Below are positions 23,151-30,771 of a stretch of DNA of 39,392 nucleotides, piece by piece. The notes beneath the pieces were generated by a model. It was not told the DNA's origin. It saw nothing but the letters and a program-made list of their open reading frames with translations, and did no database searches. Positions within the stretch are counted from its first letter, which is position 1, and the number at the start of each line of letters is the position of its first letter. A program made the translations under genes and the position numbers. The stretch is from Lachnospiraceae bacterium (GTDB lineage: Bacteria; Bacillota; Clostridia; Lachnospirales; Lachnospiraceae): contig CAADTT010000121.1 of NCBI GenBank assembly GCA_900752065.1, positions 1 to 39,392 on the forward strand. Reading direction: 5' to 3'.

Positions 23151-24524
23151 ATGGAACAAAACACACGTAATCCACTTGCAACAGAGCGTATTGAAAAACT
23201 ATTGCCTCAATACGCAATTCCCAGTATTATTTCTCTGCTGATCGGTTCCCTGTATAATATTGTCGATCAAATCTTTGTCGGGAATGGTGTTGGTTATCTT
23301 GGTAATTGTGCTACGTCCATTGTGTTTCCTTTGACGGTTATAGGTTTGGCAGTGGCATTGTTGATTGGAGACGGAGCAGCCGCTCATCTAAGTTTATGTC
23401 AGGGCAGGAATCGAACCGGGAATTTTCATTTATGCCTGGGTAATGGCTTGCTGCTGGGTACTGTTTTGAGCATCGTTTATATGATTTTCTTTTTTATGTT
23501 CACGGACAGTATCCTGACTACGTTTGGAGCAACAGAAGCTACACTTCCCTATGCAAGAGAATACGGTACAGTAATCTTTATGGGGATGCCCTTTTATATG
23601 ATTTCGAATCTGCTCAGCGGAGTAATCAGGGCAGACGGCAGCCCTCAGATATCTATGCTGGCTATGGCTGCAGGAGCCATATTTAATGTAATTTTTGACC
23701 CTGTTCTCATTTTTGGCTTTGATATGGGCGTTTTGGGAGCGGCGATTGCTACGATTCTGGGGCAAATCCTGTCCTGTGCGATTGCGGTGCTTTATCTGCG
23801 CAAAAGTAAAACGTTCCGCTTGAAAGCAAAAAGTTTTCAGCCTGCATTTGGAGCAGTAGCGCAGGCTCTGCCGCTTGGTATTTCCAGCTTTTTGACACAA
23901 GCCGCTATTGTGCTTACTTCCGGCGTTTCTAATATGCTTTTAGTAAAGTATGGTGGAGATTCTGTTTACGGTTCTGATATTCCCATAGCAGTTATGGGAA
24001 TTGTTATGAAAGTTTTTGCTATTGTAATCTCCATTGCAATCGGTCTTGCAGTCGGCGCACAGCCCATTATTGGGTTTAACTACTCTGCAGGAAACTATAA
24101 ACGGGTGCGTGATACATTTAAGCTGACGACAATACTGACCGTTGCGGTTGCGATCATTGCGACGATTATTTTTGAATTTTTCCCTCATGCTCTGATTCGT
24201 ATTTTTGGTAACGAGGGAGAGAACTATGTAACTTTTGCGATATTGTGTTTCCGGGTTTATTTGTGTCTGATTTTGTTTACATGTTTTCAGAAAAGTTCGG
24301 GTGTATTTTTACAGGCAATAGGCAAACCGGTTCAGTCCGTAATCGTATCTGTCAGCCGCGACCTGTTATTCCAATTCCCGGCAATGATCATTATGTCATC
24401 GCTTTGGGGGATTATGGGGTTATTATGGGCGGCACCAGTAGCCGACATTTTGGCTTTTATTGTTACATTTATTTTCATTGCGATGCAAATGAAACGTTTG
24501 ACCAAAGAAGAGGGAGGAAAATAA
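23151..24524 (+). CDS. MATE-family multidrug/toxin efflux transporter (MepA-like)
   Basis: A 457-residue integral membrane protein with about twelve hydrophobic helices in two homologous halves. It has MATE-type segments PSIISLLIGSLYNIVDQIFV near the N-terminus, GVIRADGSPQISMLAMAAGA in the middle, and GAQPIIGFNYSAGNYKRVRD at the start of the second half. It should expel a cationic drug or metabolite using a Na+ or H+ gradient. TAGGAGG precedes the ATG. Its stop is one base from the IMP dehydrogenase ATG, whose ribosome binding site lies inside this gene, so the two are coupled. The substrate is unknown. Confidence 0.92.
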   Translation: MEQNTRNPLATERIEKLLPQYAIPSIISLLIGSLYNIVDQIFVGNGVGYLGNCATSIVFPLTVIGLAVALLIGDGAAAHLSLCQGRNRTGNFHLCLGNGLLLGTVLSIVYMIFFFMFTDSILTTFGATEATLPYAREYGTVIFMGMPFYMISNLLSGVIRADGSPQISMLAMAAGAIFNVIFDPVLIFGFDMGVLGAAIATILGQILSCAIAVLYLRKSKTFRLKAKSFQPAFGAVAQALPLGISSFLTQAAIVLTSGVSNMLLVKYGGDSVYGSDIPIAVMGIVMKVFAIVISIAIGLAVGAQPIIGFNYSAGNYKRVRDTFKLTTILTVAVAIIATIIFEFFPHALIRIFGNEGENYVTFAILCFRVYLCLILFTCFQKSSGVFLQAIGKPVQSVIVSVSRDLLFQFPAMIIMSSLWGIMGLLWAAPVADILAFIVTFIFIAMQMKRLTKEEGGK

Positions 24525-24525
24525 T

Positions 24526-26019
24526 ATGGCAACTTATATAACAGAACCATCTCACACTTTTGGTGAATATCTATTGCTTCCCGGCTATTCATCAACGAAG
24601 TGTATTCCAGACAATGTCTGTCTTAAAACTCCGTTGGTACGATATCAAAGAGGAGAATCTCCTGCAATTTCGCTGAATATACCTATGACATCGGCAATCA
24701 TGCAGTCCGTGTCCGATGATACTATGGCGATTTCTCTTGCAAAAGAAGGTGGCCTTGCATTTGTTTACGGTTCGCAATCCATAGATGAGCAGGCGAAAAT
24801 GGTTTCTAAAGTGAAAAATTACCGTGCCGGATTTGTTATAAGTGATTCAAATCTTTCTCCGGAAGCAACGCTGGAAGATGTCTTGAGACTCAAAGATAAA
24901 ACCGGCCATTCTACGATTGCTGTTACAGAAGACGGCACTCCTTATGGGAAATTACTGGGTTTAGTGACCAGCCGGGATTATCGTGTCAGCCGGATGGCAC
25001 CGGATGCCTGCGTAGCAGACTTTATGACTAAATTTGAGCAATTAGTCTGTGCCCCGGAACATACAACACTGAAAGAAGCGAACGATTTAATCTGGGGACA
25101 TAAATTAAATTGTCTTCCTGTCATCAATGATAAACAGCAGCTTGTTTCGATGGTATTTCGCAAAGATTATAACTCTCATAAAGAGGATGAAAACGAATTG
25201 ATTGATGCACATAAGAGATATATGGTAGGTGCGGGCATTAACACAAGAGATTACGCTCAGCGTGTACCAGCTTTGCTTAAAGCTGGTGTTGACGTTTTGT
25301 GTATCGACAGTTCTGAAGGGTTTTCGGAATGGCAAAAGATAACTTTACAATACATAAAGCAAAATTTCGGAGAACAGGTAAAGGTAGGTGCGGGAAACGT
25401 AGTTGATGCGGAAGGTTTTCGTTTCCTTGCAGATGCCGGTGCTGATTTTGTAAAAGTTGGTATTGGAGGCGGAGCAATCTGCATTACCAGAGAACAGAAA
25501 GGAATCGGCCGTGGGCAGGCTACTGCTGTGATAGAAGTAGCACAAGCCCGGGATGAATATTTTCGTGAGACAGGTGTATATGTTCCAATTTGTTCAGACG
25601 GGGGGATCGTACATGACTATCACATGACACTGGCACTGGCTATGGGCGCAGATTTTTTAATGCTGGGCCGCTATTTTGCACGTTTTGATGAAAGCCCCAC
25701 CAAAAAAGTAAGTATTAACGGCAGGTATATGAAAGAATACTGGGGCGAAGGCAGCTCACGCGCAAGAAACTGGCAGCGATATGATCTTGGAGGGGATACA
25801 AAGCTTTCCTTTGAAGAAGGTGTGGATTCCTTTGTTCCCTATGCAGGAAGCCTGAAGGACAATGTATCTCTAACCTTGAACAAGGTTCGTTCTACCATGT
25901 GTAACTGCGGATGTCTTTCCATTCCTGAACTTCAAAAAAATGCAAAAATAACTTTGGTGTCGTCTACCAGTATTGTAGAAGGCGGCGCACATGACGTTAT
26001 TTTAAAAGACAATATTTAA
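24526..26019 (+). CDS. guaB: IMP dehydrogenase
   Basis: A 497-residue cytosolic enzyme that oxidises IMP to XMP with NAD+, the first step to guanine nucleotides. The catalytic loop GIGGGAICITREQKGIGRGQ holds the active Cys319. SDGGIVHDYHMTLALAMGAD is the phosphate-binding part, YWGEGSSRARNW is the flap, and CBS regulatory domains lie at about residues 93-210 (HSTIAVTEDGTPYGKLLGLV). The length and sequence type are those of Clostridia. It is unusual to find guaB between a MATE exporter and a flavodoxin/ferredoxin gene. Whether this is the main copy or an extra one cannot be seen from the window. Confidence 0.95.
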   Translation: MATYITEPSHTFGEYLLLPGYSSTKCIPDNVCLKTPLVRYQRGESPAISLNIPMTSAIMQSVSDDTMAISLAKEGGLAFVYGSQSIDEQAKMVSKVKNYRAGFVISDSNLSPEATLEDVLRLKDKTGHSTIAVTEDGTPYGKLLGLVTSRDYRVSRMAPDACVADFMTKFEQLVCAPEHTTLKEANDLIWGHKLNCLPVINDKQQLVSMVFRKDYNSHKEDENELIDAHKRYMVGAGINTRDYAQRVPALLKAGVDVLCIDSSEGFSEWQKITLQYIKQNFGEQVKVGAGNVVDAEGFRFLADAGADFVKVGIGGGAICITREQKGIGRGQATAVIEVAQARDEYFRETGVYVPICSDGGIVHDYHMTLALAMGADFLMLGRYFARFDESPTKKVSINGRYMKEYWGEGSSRARNWQRYDLGGDTKLSFEEGVDSFVPYAGSLKDNVSLTLNKVRSTMCNCGCLSIPELQKNAKITLVSSTSIVEGGAHDVILKDNI

Positions 26020-26031
26020 AAAGGAGCAGAT

Positions 26032-26808
26032 ATGATTTTTTATTTTACCGGCACCGGCAACAGTCTCTATGTTGCAAAAAAAATCGGCGGCAATTTGGTT
26101 TCCATTGCGCAGGCGGTCAGGAAAGAAAGACAGCTTTATAAGGATGATGTGATCGGCTTTGTGTTTCCGACCTATGCCGTGGGAATTCCCCGTATTGTTC
26201 AAAATTTCGTCAATCAAAATCAATTTCAGGCAAAGTATTCTTTTGCAGTCATGACCTGTGGCGGTTCGTTGGGATCCAGCCTGATGAAGTTTGAAAAAAT
26301 GGCAGCGGCTCACGGTTTGAAGCTTGACTATACGAACAAGATGGTCATGATTGATAACTATGGGATCAGGAGCATGGACAAAAAGTTGAAAAAACACATG
26401 CAAGAAAGGGAGGATGAAAAAATTGAAAGAATTGCGGCTGATATTCAAAGACAGAAACGCTCGTTATTACACAGCAACAGGATGGTTCAGTGCTATACAA
26501 AGCTGATGAATACTTGTTCGGGCTTGTGTTACGACAATGCAGATAAACATTTTACCATACAGAAAAACAAGTGTATAAAGTGCGGTTTATGTCAAAAGAT
26601 TTGTCCCTCCGGAAATATTCGATTAACTCCTTATCCAAGTTTTTTGCATAAGTGTGAGGGCTGTTATGCCTGCATGCATTCCTGCCCTCAAAAAGCTCTT
26701 TCACCCAATAGACATCCGATGGAGGTACAGTATCTGCACCCGGGCATTAAACAGTCAGAGATTATTTCTGGAAATCAAAAAATGGATTTTTTGTTTACCG
26801 GTAGTTGA
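26032..26808 (+). CDS. EFR1-type flavodoxin-ferredoxin fusion protein
   Basis: A 258-residue electron-transfer protein. The N-terminal part starts MIFYFTGTGNSLYVAKKI, a flavodoxin FMN loop. The C-terminal part carries two 4Fe-4S motifs, CIKCGLCQKICP and CEGCYACMHSCP. Together this is the EFR1 family of ferredoxin-like flavoproteins, common in anaerobes; the redox partner is unknown. AAAAAGGAGC lies before the ATG, 12 bases after guaB, so it ends the same operon. It should be soluble. No terminator with a good T-run follows. Confidence 0.9.
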   Translation: MIFYFTGTGNSLYVAKKIGGNLVSIAQAVRKERQLYKDDVIGFVFPTYAVGIPRIVQNFVNQNQFQAKYSFAVMTCGGSLGSSLMKFEKMAAAHGLKLDYTNKMVMIDNYGIRSMDKKLKKHMQEREDEKIERIAADIQRQKRSLLHSNRMVQCYTKLMNTCSGLCYDNADKHFTIQKNKCIKCGLCQKICPSGNIRLTPYPSFLHKCEGCYACMHSCPQKALSPNRHPMEVQYLHPGIKQSEIISGNQKMDFLFTGS

Positions 26809-26820
26809 AACACCGGATGT

Positions 26821-26849
26821 ATATTTTTACTAAAAATATGCCCCTGGGG
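26821..26849 (+). promoter_or_regulatory. Two adjoining odd palindromes downstream of the EFR1 gene
   Basis: ATATTTTTA-C-TAAAAATAT (26821-26839) is a perfect 9-bp inverted repeat around one base, followed directly by CCCC-T-GGGG (26841-26849). The one-base centres do not suit RNA hairpins, so these look more like protein-binding sites. The regulator and the promoter served are not known. Confidence 0.35.
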
Positions 26850-26894
26850 TGGATAATTTAGCTAATATGTGCTATATTTGAAGATGTATTAATT

Positions 26895-26986
26895 CCTGCG
26901 AGCAATGAGCCAGGTGGGAAAGCTTGCTTGCACATTTGGCGAATGTCGCAGGGTCTTTGATCGCAGGATGAAGCACTTTGCCTGCG
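26895..26986 (+). repeat. Structured intergenic repeat, copy 2, with alternative pairings
   Basis: Noncoding DNA before the MTHFR operon, related to 2798-2890: it shares GCAATGAGCCAGGT, ATTTGGCGAATG and CTTTGATCG in the same order. Pairings: CCTGCGA (26895-26901) with TCGCAGG (26946-26952), GCCA (26909-26912) with TGGC (26937-26940), GTG (26914-26916) with CAC (26931-26933). A second TCGCAGG (26961-26967) can pair with CCTGCG (26981-26986), and each arm could swap partners, so two folds exclude each other. The open frame over it (start 26905) is not a convincing gene. Confidence 0.6.
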
Positions 26987-27074
26987 TCTGTTTTCCCTTC
27001 AGAGCGCAGGAGCGGAAAATGGCGGGAAGAGGGGCAAAGAGCAAGAGAAACTATTTGATAAGGAAGGTGAGCAA

Positions 27075-29036
27075 TTGGAAAACTATACCAAGTATAAGTT
27101 GAAAGGGAAGGATGAGCTGGTGTCTTTATTGGCCGGTAAAGACAATTTGTTTATCATTGCCTGCAACAAATGCTTCAAGGAATTTGAAACCATTGACGAA
27201 CCAGATTGTGGTGAGTTTGAAAAAATCGTTGCAGAACAGGGAAAGACGGTTACGGGCAGTGCACGGGTCGATTTCCTGTGCAATAAGAACCATACGGAGA
27301 AAAAACTGCCGGATATGATTCCGGAAGGTACGGAAAATATTTTTGTTATCTCCTGTGGTCTGGGCATTCAGACAGTAGCGGATCTGGCGGGAAAGCCCGT
27401 ATATGCGGCCAGCAATTCATTGAACTATACAGGACATCACGGCATGGCGCTGACGAAGAAAAGCTGTGATGCATGTGCACAGTGTTATCTGAACATCACA
27501 GGCGGCATCTGTCCCATCGTTGACTGTTCCAAGAGTCTGGTCAACGGACAGTGCGGAGGTGCAAAGAACGGAAAATGTGAGGTAGATGGCAACAAGGACT
27601 GTGCATGGGAAAAGATTTACAGAAGACTGGAAAAACAGGGACGCCTGGAGGAATTTTTAAATCAGCCCGTACAGGTGCGGGATTATTCAAAGGTTAATTT
27701 CAAAGCGGTTCATGAGTATGTGAAATCCATTCGTGAGAACAGGCTTGAGGGATATTATGGAGGCGTTCATCCATCGGAACGCAAAGAATACACGGAGCAT
27801 CTTCCACTGGTGAGATTCCCGGATCCGGAGGTTGTGGTGATCCCGCTGTCCATGCATGCGGGAGCTCCGGCAAATCCTGTTGTAGAGGTGGGAGATACGG
27901 TAAAGGTCGGCCAGAAGATCGGCGAGGCGGCAGGCTTCATCAGCAGTCCGGTTCACTCCAGCGTCAGCGGAACAGTGACAGCGATCGAGACGAGACTGCA
28001 CGCCACGAGAGGCGAGTGTCTGTCCGTTGTCATTCAGTCAGACGGGAAAAATACGCTGCATGAGTCCGTACAGCCCCATAAAGACCTTGACAGCCTGACG
28101 CCGGATGAGATCGTGGATATCGTCCGCGAGGCCGGAATCGTAGGTATGGGAGGCGCCGGTTTCCCGACATCCGTAAAATTGAAGCCTCCGAAACCGATCG
28201 ATACGATCCTGCTGAACGGCTGCGAGTGTGAGCCGCTTCTGACAGCAGACCACAGGGTGCTTCTGGAGTACGCAGATGATGTGATCTTCGGACTGAAAGC
28301 GATCATTAAGACTGTAGGCGCCGAAAAGGGTATCATCGTGATCGAGGATAATAAACCGGATGCCATTGAACTGCTGCAGGCAAAGACGGCGGATATCAGC
28401 GATATCGATGTGGTCGTGGCGAAGACGAAGTATCCTCAGGGCGCTGAGAAGATGCTGATCAAGCGCGTGATGGGAAGACAGGTGCCGAGAGGCGGACTGC
28501 CGGCAGATGTGGGCTGCGTAGTGAGCAATATCAGCACGACGAAAGCGATCGCTGATGTTATTAAGACGGGCATGCCATTAATAGAGCGTGTGGTGACTGT
28601 GACCGGAGAAAGACTGAAGAAGCCGGGCAATTACATCGTGAAGATTGGTACAAACACCAAAGACCTGATCGATTATTGCGGAGGAATCACAGGGGATGAT
28701 GTGACCATTAAGGCTGGCGGCCCGATGATGGGATTTGTGCTTTCCGATACAAACGTACCGATCATGAAGGGGTCAAACGGAATCATTGTTGTAGATACGG
28801 ATCATACCGCAGAACAGCCGTGTATCAAATGCGGGCGCTGCGTGGATGTCTGTCCGATGGAGCTTTCGCCGTTGTATTATGCAAAATATGCAGACGAGCA
28901 GAACTGGCAGGGCATGAAGGATATGAATGTCATGGATTGTCTTGAGTGCAGATGCTGTGAATACATCTGTTCCTCCAAGATTCCGTTAGTGAGCAAGATC
29001 AAAGCCGGAAAAAATGCAGTAAGGGGGATGAAGTGA
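27075..29036 (+). CDS. RnfC2-type subunit of methylene-THF reductase complex, with N-terminal MetV-like domain
   Basis: A 653-residue fusion. Residues 1 to about 205 resemble MetV (MTHFR C-terminal, zinc/FeS-type Cys motifs: CNKCF, then CDACAQCYLNITGGICPIVD). The rest is RnfC-like: flavin/NADH motif GMGGAGFPTSVKL near residue 357, NGCECEPLLTADHRVLLE, and two ferredoxin motifs, CIKCGRCVDVCP from Cys583 and CLECRCCEYIC from Cys622. In Acetobacterium woodii the MTHFR is a MetF-MetV-RnfC2 complex, and this gene is the same kind of subunit, probably bringing NADH electrons to methylene-THF reduction. The start is TTG at 27075, backed by AAGGAAGGTGAG; no in-frame ATG is near. It overlaps nothing; metV follows after one base. 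Confidence 0.9.
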   Translation: MENYTKYKLKGKDELVSLLAGKDNLFIIACNKCFKEFETIDEPDCGEFEKIVAEQGKTVTGSARVDFLCNKNHTEKKLPDMIPEGTENIFVISCGLGIQTVADLAGKPVYAASNSLNYTGHHGMALTKKSCDACAQCYLNITGGICPIVDCSKSLVNGQCGGAKNGKCEVDGNKDCAWEKIYRRLEKQGRLEEFLNQPVQVRDYSKVNFKAVHEYVKSIRENRLEGYYGGVHPSERKEYTEHLPLVRFPDPEVVVIPLSMHAGAPANPVVEVGDTVKVGQKIGEAAGFISSPVHSSVSGTVTAIETRLHATRGECLSVVIQSDGKNTLHESVQPHKDLDSLTPDEIVDIVREAGIVGMGGAGFPTSVKLKPPKPIDTILLNGCECEPLLTADHRVLLEYADDVIFGLKAIIKTVGAEKGIIVIEDNKPDAIELLQAKTADISDIDVVVAKTKYPQGAEKMLIKRVMGRQVPRGGLPADVGCVVSNISTTKAIADVIKTGMPLIERVVTVTGERLKKPGNYIVKIGTNTKDLIDYCGGITGDDVTIKAGGPMMGFVLSDTNVPIMKGSNGIIVVDTDHTAEQPCIKCGRCVDVCPMELSPLYYAKYADEQNWQGMKDMNVMDCLECRCCEYICSSKIPLVSKIKAGKNAVRGMK

Positions 29037-29037
29037 T

Positions 29038-29661
29038 ATGTTGATTACCCAGTTAAAAGCAAAGGAAACGATCGCGTCACTGGCGGAAGGAAAAAAAGTT
29101 TTTATCATTAACTGTCAGGGATGCAAGGAGGTTCATTTTCCGGAGAAAGAGGCTGCAGAGCTTCAGAAGGAAATGCAGGCTTCCGGGAATGTGACGGGAA
29201 TTCTTACAACGGATTATATCTGTAATCCGGAAAATATGAAGCTGCGTCTTGAGAAACGGAAAAGCGAGATCGAGGCGGCTGATATGATACTCGTATTCTC
29301 CTGCGGTGTCGGCGTACAGACAGTTGCCGAGTATCTGGAAGACAAGAGAGTGTGTGCAGGCTGTGATACCTATCCGATGCCGGGATTTCAGGGCGTGACG
29401 CCGCTGGAGTACGACTGTGACCAGTGCGGCGAGTGCTATCTGAACCTGACCGGAGGCATCTGCCCGATCACGGCATGCTCCAAGAGCCTGGTCAACGGAC
29501 AGTGCGGCGGTTCGAAGAACGGAAAATGCGAGGTAGACAGCGAAATGGAGTGCGGATGGGAGCGCATCTACAGACGGCTTGCACAGTTAGGGCGTCTGGA
29601 CGTATTAAAATGCCCCACACAGATCCGCAACTTTGCGACGGATGAAGAAGTGGGTAAATAA
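29038..29661 (+). CDS. metV: MetV, accessory subunit of methylene-THF reductase
   Basis: A 207-residue protein of the MTHFR C-terminal family with cysteine motifs CQGCKE, CAGCD, CDQCGECYLNLTGGICP and the shared CSKSLVNGQCGG. These should bind zinc and/or an FeS cluster. It is clearly homologous to the first 205 residues of the preceding gene, down to the CSKSLVNGQCGG-KNGKCEVD block, so the operon carries the MetV fold twice. MetV pairs with MetF in the methyl branch of the Wood-Ljungdahl pathway. The ATG at 29038 is one base after the previous stop. Confidence 0.9.
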   Translation: MLITQLKAKETIASLAEGKKVFIINCQGCKEVHFPEKEAAELQKEMQASGNVTGILTTDYICNPENMKLRLEKRKSEIEAADMILVFSCGVGVQTVAEYLEDKRVCAGCDTYPMPGFQGVTPLEYDCDQCGECYLNLTGGICPITACSKSLVNGQCGGSKNGKCEVDSEMECGWERIYRRLAQLGRLDVLKCPTQIRNFATDEEVGK

Positions 29662-29704
29662 TAAGGAAACTTTAAAAATACATAAGGATTAGGAGCAATG
29701 TAAA

Positions 29705-30583
29705 ATGAAGATTACGGAGTTATTTGAACGTGGTGAATTTGTAGTTTCAGCGGAAGTAGGTCCGCCAAAGGGTATTCACGTAGAACATTTATTAGAAGAA
29801 GCGAAGACTTATCTGAGCGGCATTACGGCGGTGAATGTGACAGATAATCAGTCCTCCGTTATGCGTCTCGGCTCACTGGCCATGAGTAAAGCCCTGAAGG
29901 ATGAGGGGCTGACACCGATCTATCAGCTTACCTGCCGTGACAGGAACCGTATTGCTTTGCAGTCAGATATTTTAAGCGCGGCGATGCTGGGAATCGAAAA
30001 TCTTCTGCTTTTGACAGGAGACCATACAAAGATGGGTGACCATCCGCAGGCGAAACCGGTCTTTGACCTGGATTCTGTTTCTCTGATCCATACGGTGAAG
30101 CAGTTGGAGGAAGGCGTAGACCTGGGCGGAAATGCCCTGATCGGCGAGCCGCCTAAATTTGCCAAGGGCGCAGTTGTGTCTCCCTGCAGCGATTCTGTAG
30201 ATGCACAGCTTGCAAAGATGGAGCGCAAGGTTCGTGCGGGTGCGGACTATTTTCAGACACAGGCAGTTTTTGAGCCGGAGAAATTCATTAAGTTTATGGA
30301 AAAGGCAAAACAGTTCGGCAAACCGGTTCAGGTGGGAATCATCATTCCGAAATCAGCGGGAATGGCGAAATTCATGAATAACAATGTTGCCGGTGTCCAT
30401 GTTCCTGACGATATGATCGAGGAGCTGAAAAAAGATAAAGAAAAGACCAAGGCAGGCATCACTGGCGTAGAGATCGCCGCACGCATCATTAAAGAGTGTA
30501 AGCCGTACTGCCAGGGCGTACATATCATGGCGCTGGGCTGGGAGTCCAAGGTACCGGAGCTTCTGAAGCAGGCAGGAATTTAA
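29705..30583 (+). CDS. metF: Methylenetetrahydrofolate reductase MetF
   Basis: A 292-residue FAD-dependent TIM-barrel enzyme that reduces 5,10-methylene-THF to 5-methyl-THF. Signatures: VVSAEVGPPKG near the N-terminus (with the catalytic Glu), TDNQSSVMRLGSLAM, ENLLLLTGDHTKMGDHP and ADYFQTQAVFEPEKF. The length is that of the short bacterial/acetogen type, without an NADPH domain. It follows metV by 43 bases, with TTAGGAGC before the ATG. With MetV and the RnfC2-type protein it makes an acetogen-like MTHFR complex, which points to the Wood-Ljungdahl pathway. Confidence 0.95.
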   Translation: MKITELFERGEFVVSAEVGPPKGIHVEHLLEEAKTYLSGITAVNVTDNQSSVMRLGSLAMSKALKDEGLTPIYQLTCRDRNRIALQSDILSAAMLGIENLLLLTGDHTKMGDHPQAKPVFDLDSVSLIHTVKQLEEGVDLGGNALIGEPPKFAKGAVVSPCSDSVDAQLAKMERKVRAGADYFQTQAVFEPEKFIKFMEKAKQFGKPVQVGIIIPKSAGMAKFMNNNVAGVHVPDDMIEELKKDKEKTKAGITGVEIAARIIKECKPYCQGVHIMALGWESKVPELLKQAGI

Positions 30584-30606
30584 GAATCACATGTTTTGAG
30601 AATCTG

Positions 30607-30648
30607 AGTGGCCGGAAACCGGGAGATGGTTTTCGGTCACTTTCATTT
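30607..30648 (+). terminator. Terminator after the MTHFR operon
   Basis: A 14-bp stem with two G-U pairs (30607-30620 with 30628-30641, AGTGGCCGGAAACC against GGTTTTCGGTCACT), a 7-nt loop, then TTCATTT. The T-run is broken but the stem is strong. Confidence 0.75.
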
Positions 30649-30771
30649 GAATCTTGATCCAGTAAATAAGAAAAACAATTGCCGCGCGGTTTTTAACTTT
30701 AGAGATACGGGAAGGGCAGGGTTCCTGAGAGAAACGAAAGTTATAGGATTCTACAAAGAGGAAGACAGAGT

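Noticed and set aside
26895..26986. Tetrahydrofolate or cobalamin riboswitch before the MTHFR operon
   Set aside because: The sequence does not match the conserved core of either class by eye, and a related copy lies beside an unrelated gene.
26905..27102. Gene for a 65-residue protein before the MTHFR operon
   Set aside because: It lies over the structured repeat, has no ribosome binding site, and its end overlaps the start of the RnfC2-type gene in another frame.
27060..27200. ATG start for the RnfC2-type gene
   Set aside because: No in-frame ATG lies near the ribosome binding site; the TTG at 27075 is well spaced from AAGGAAGGTGAG.
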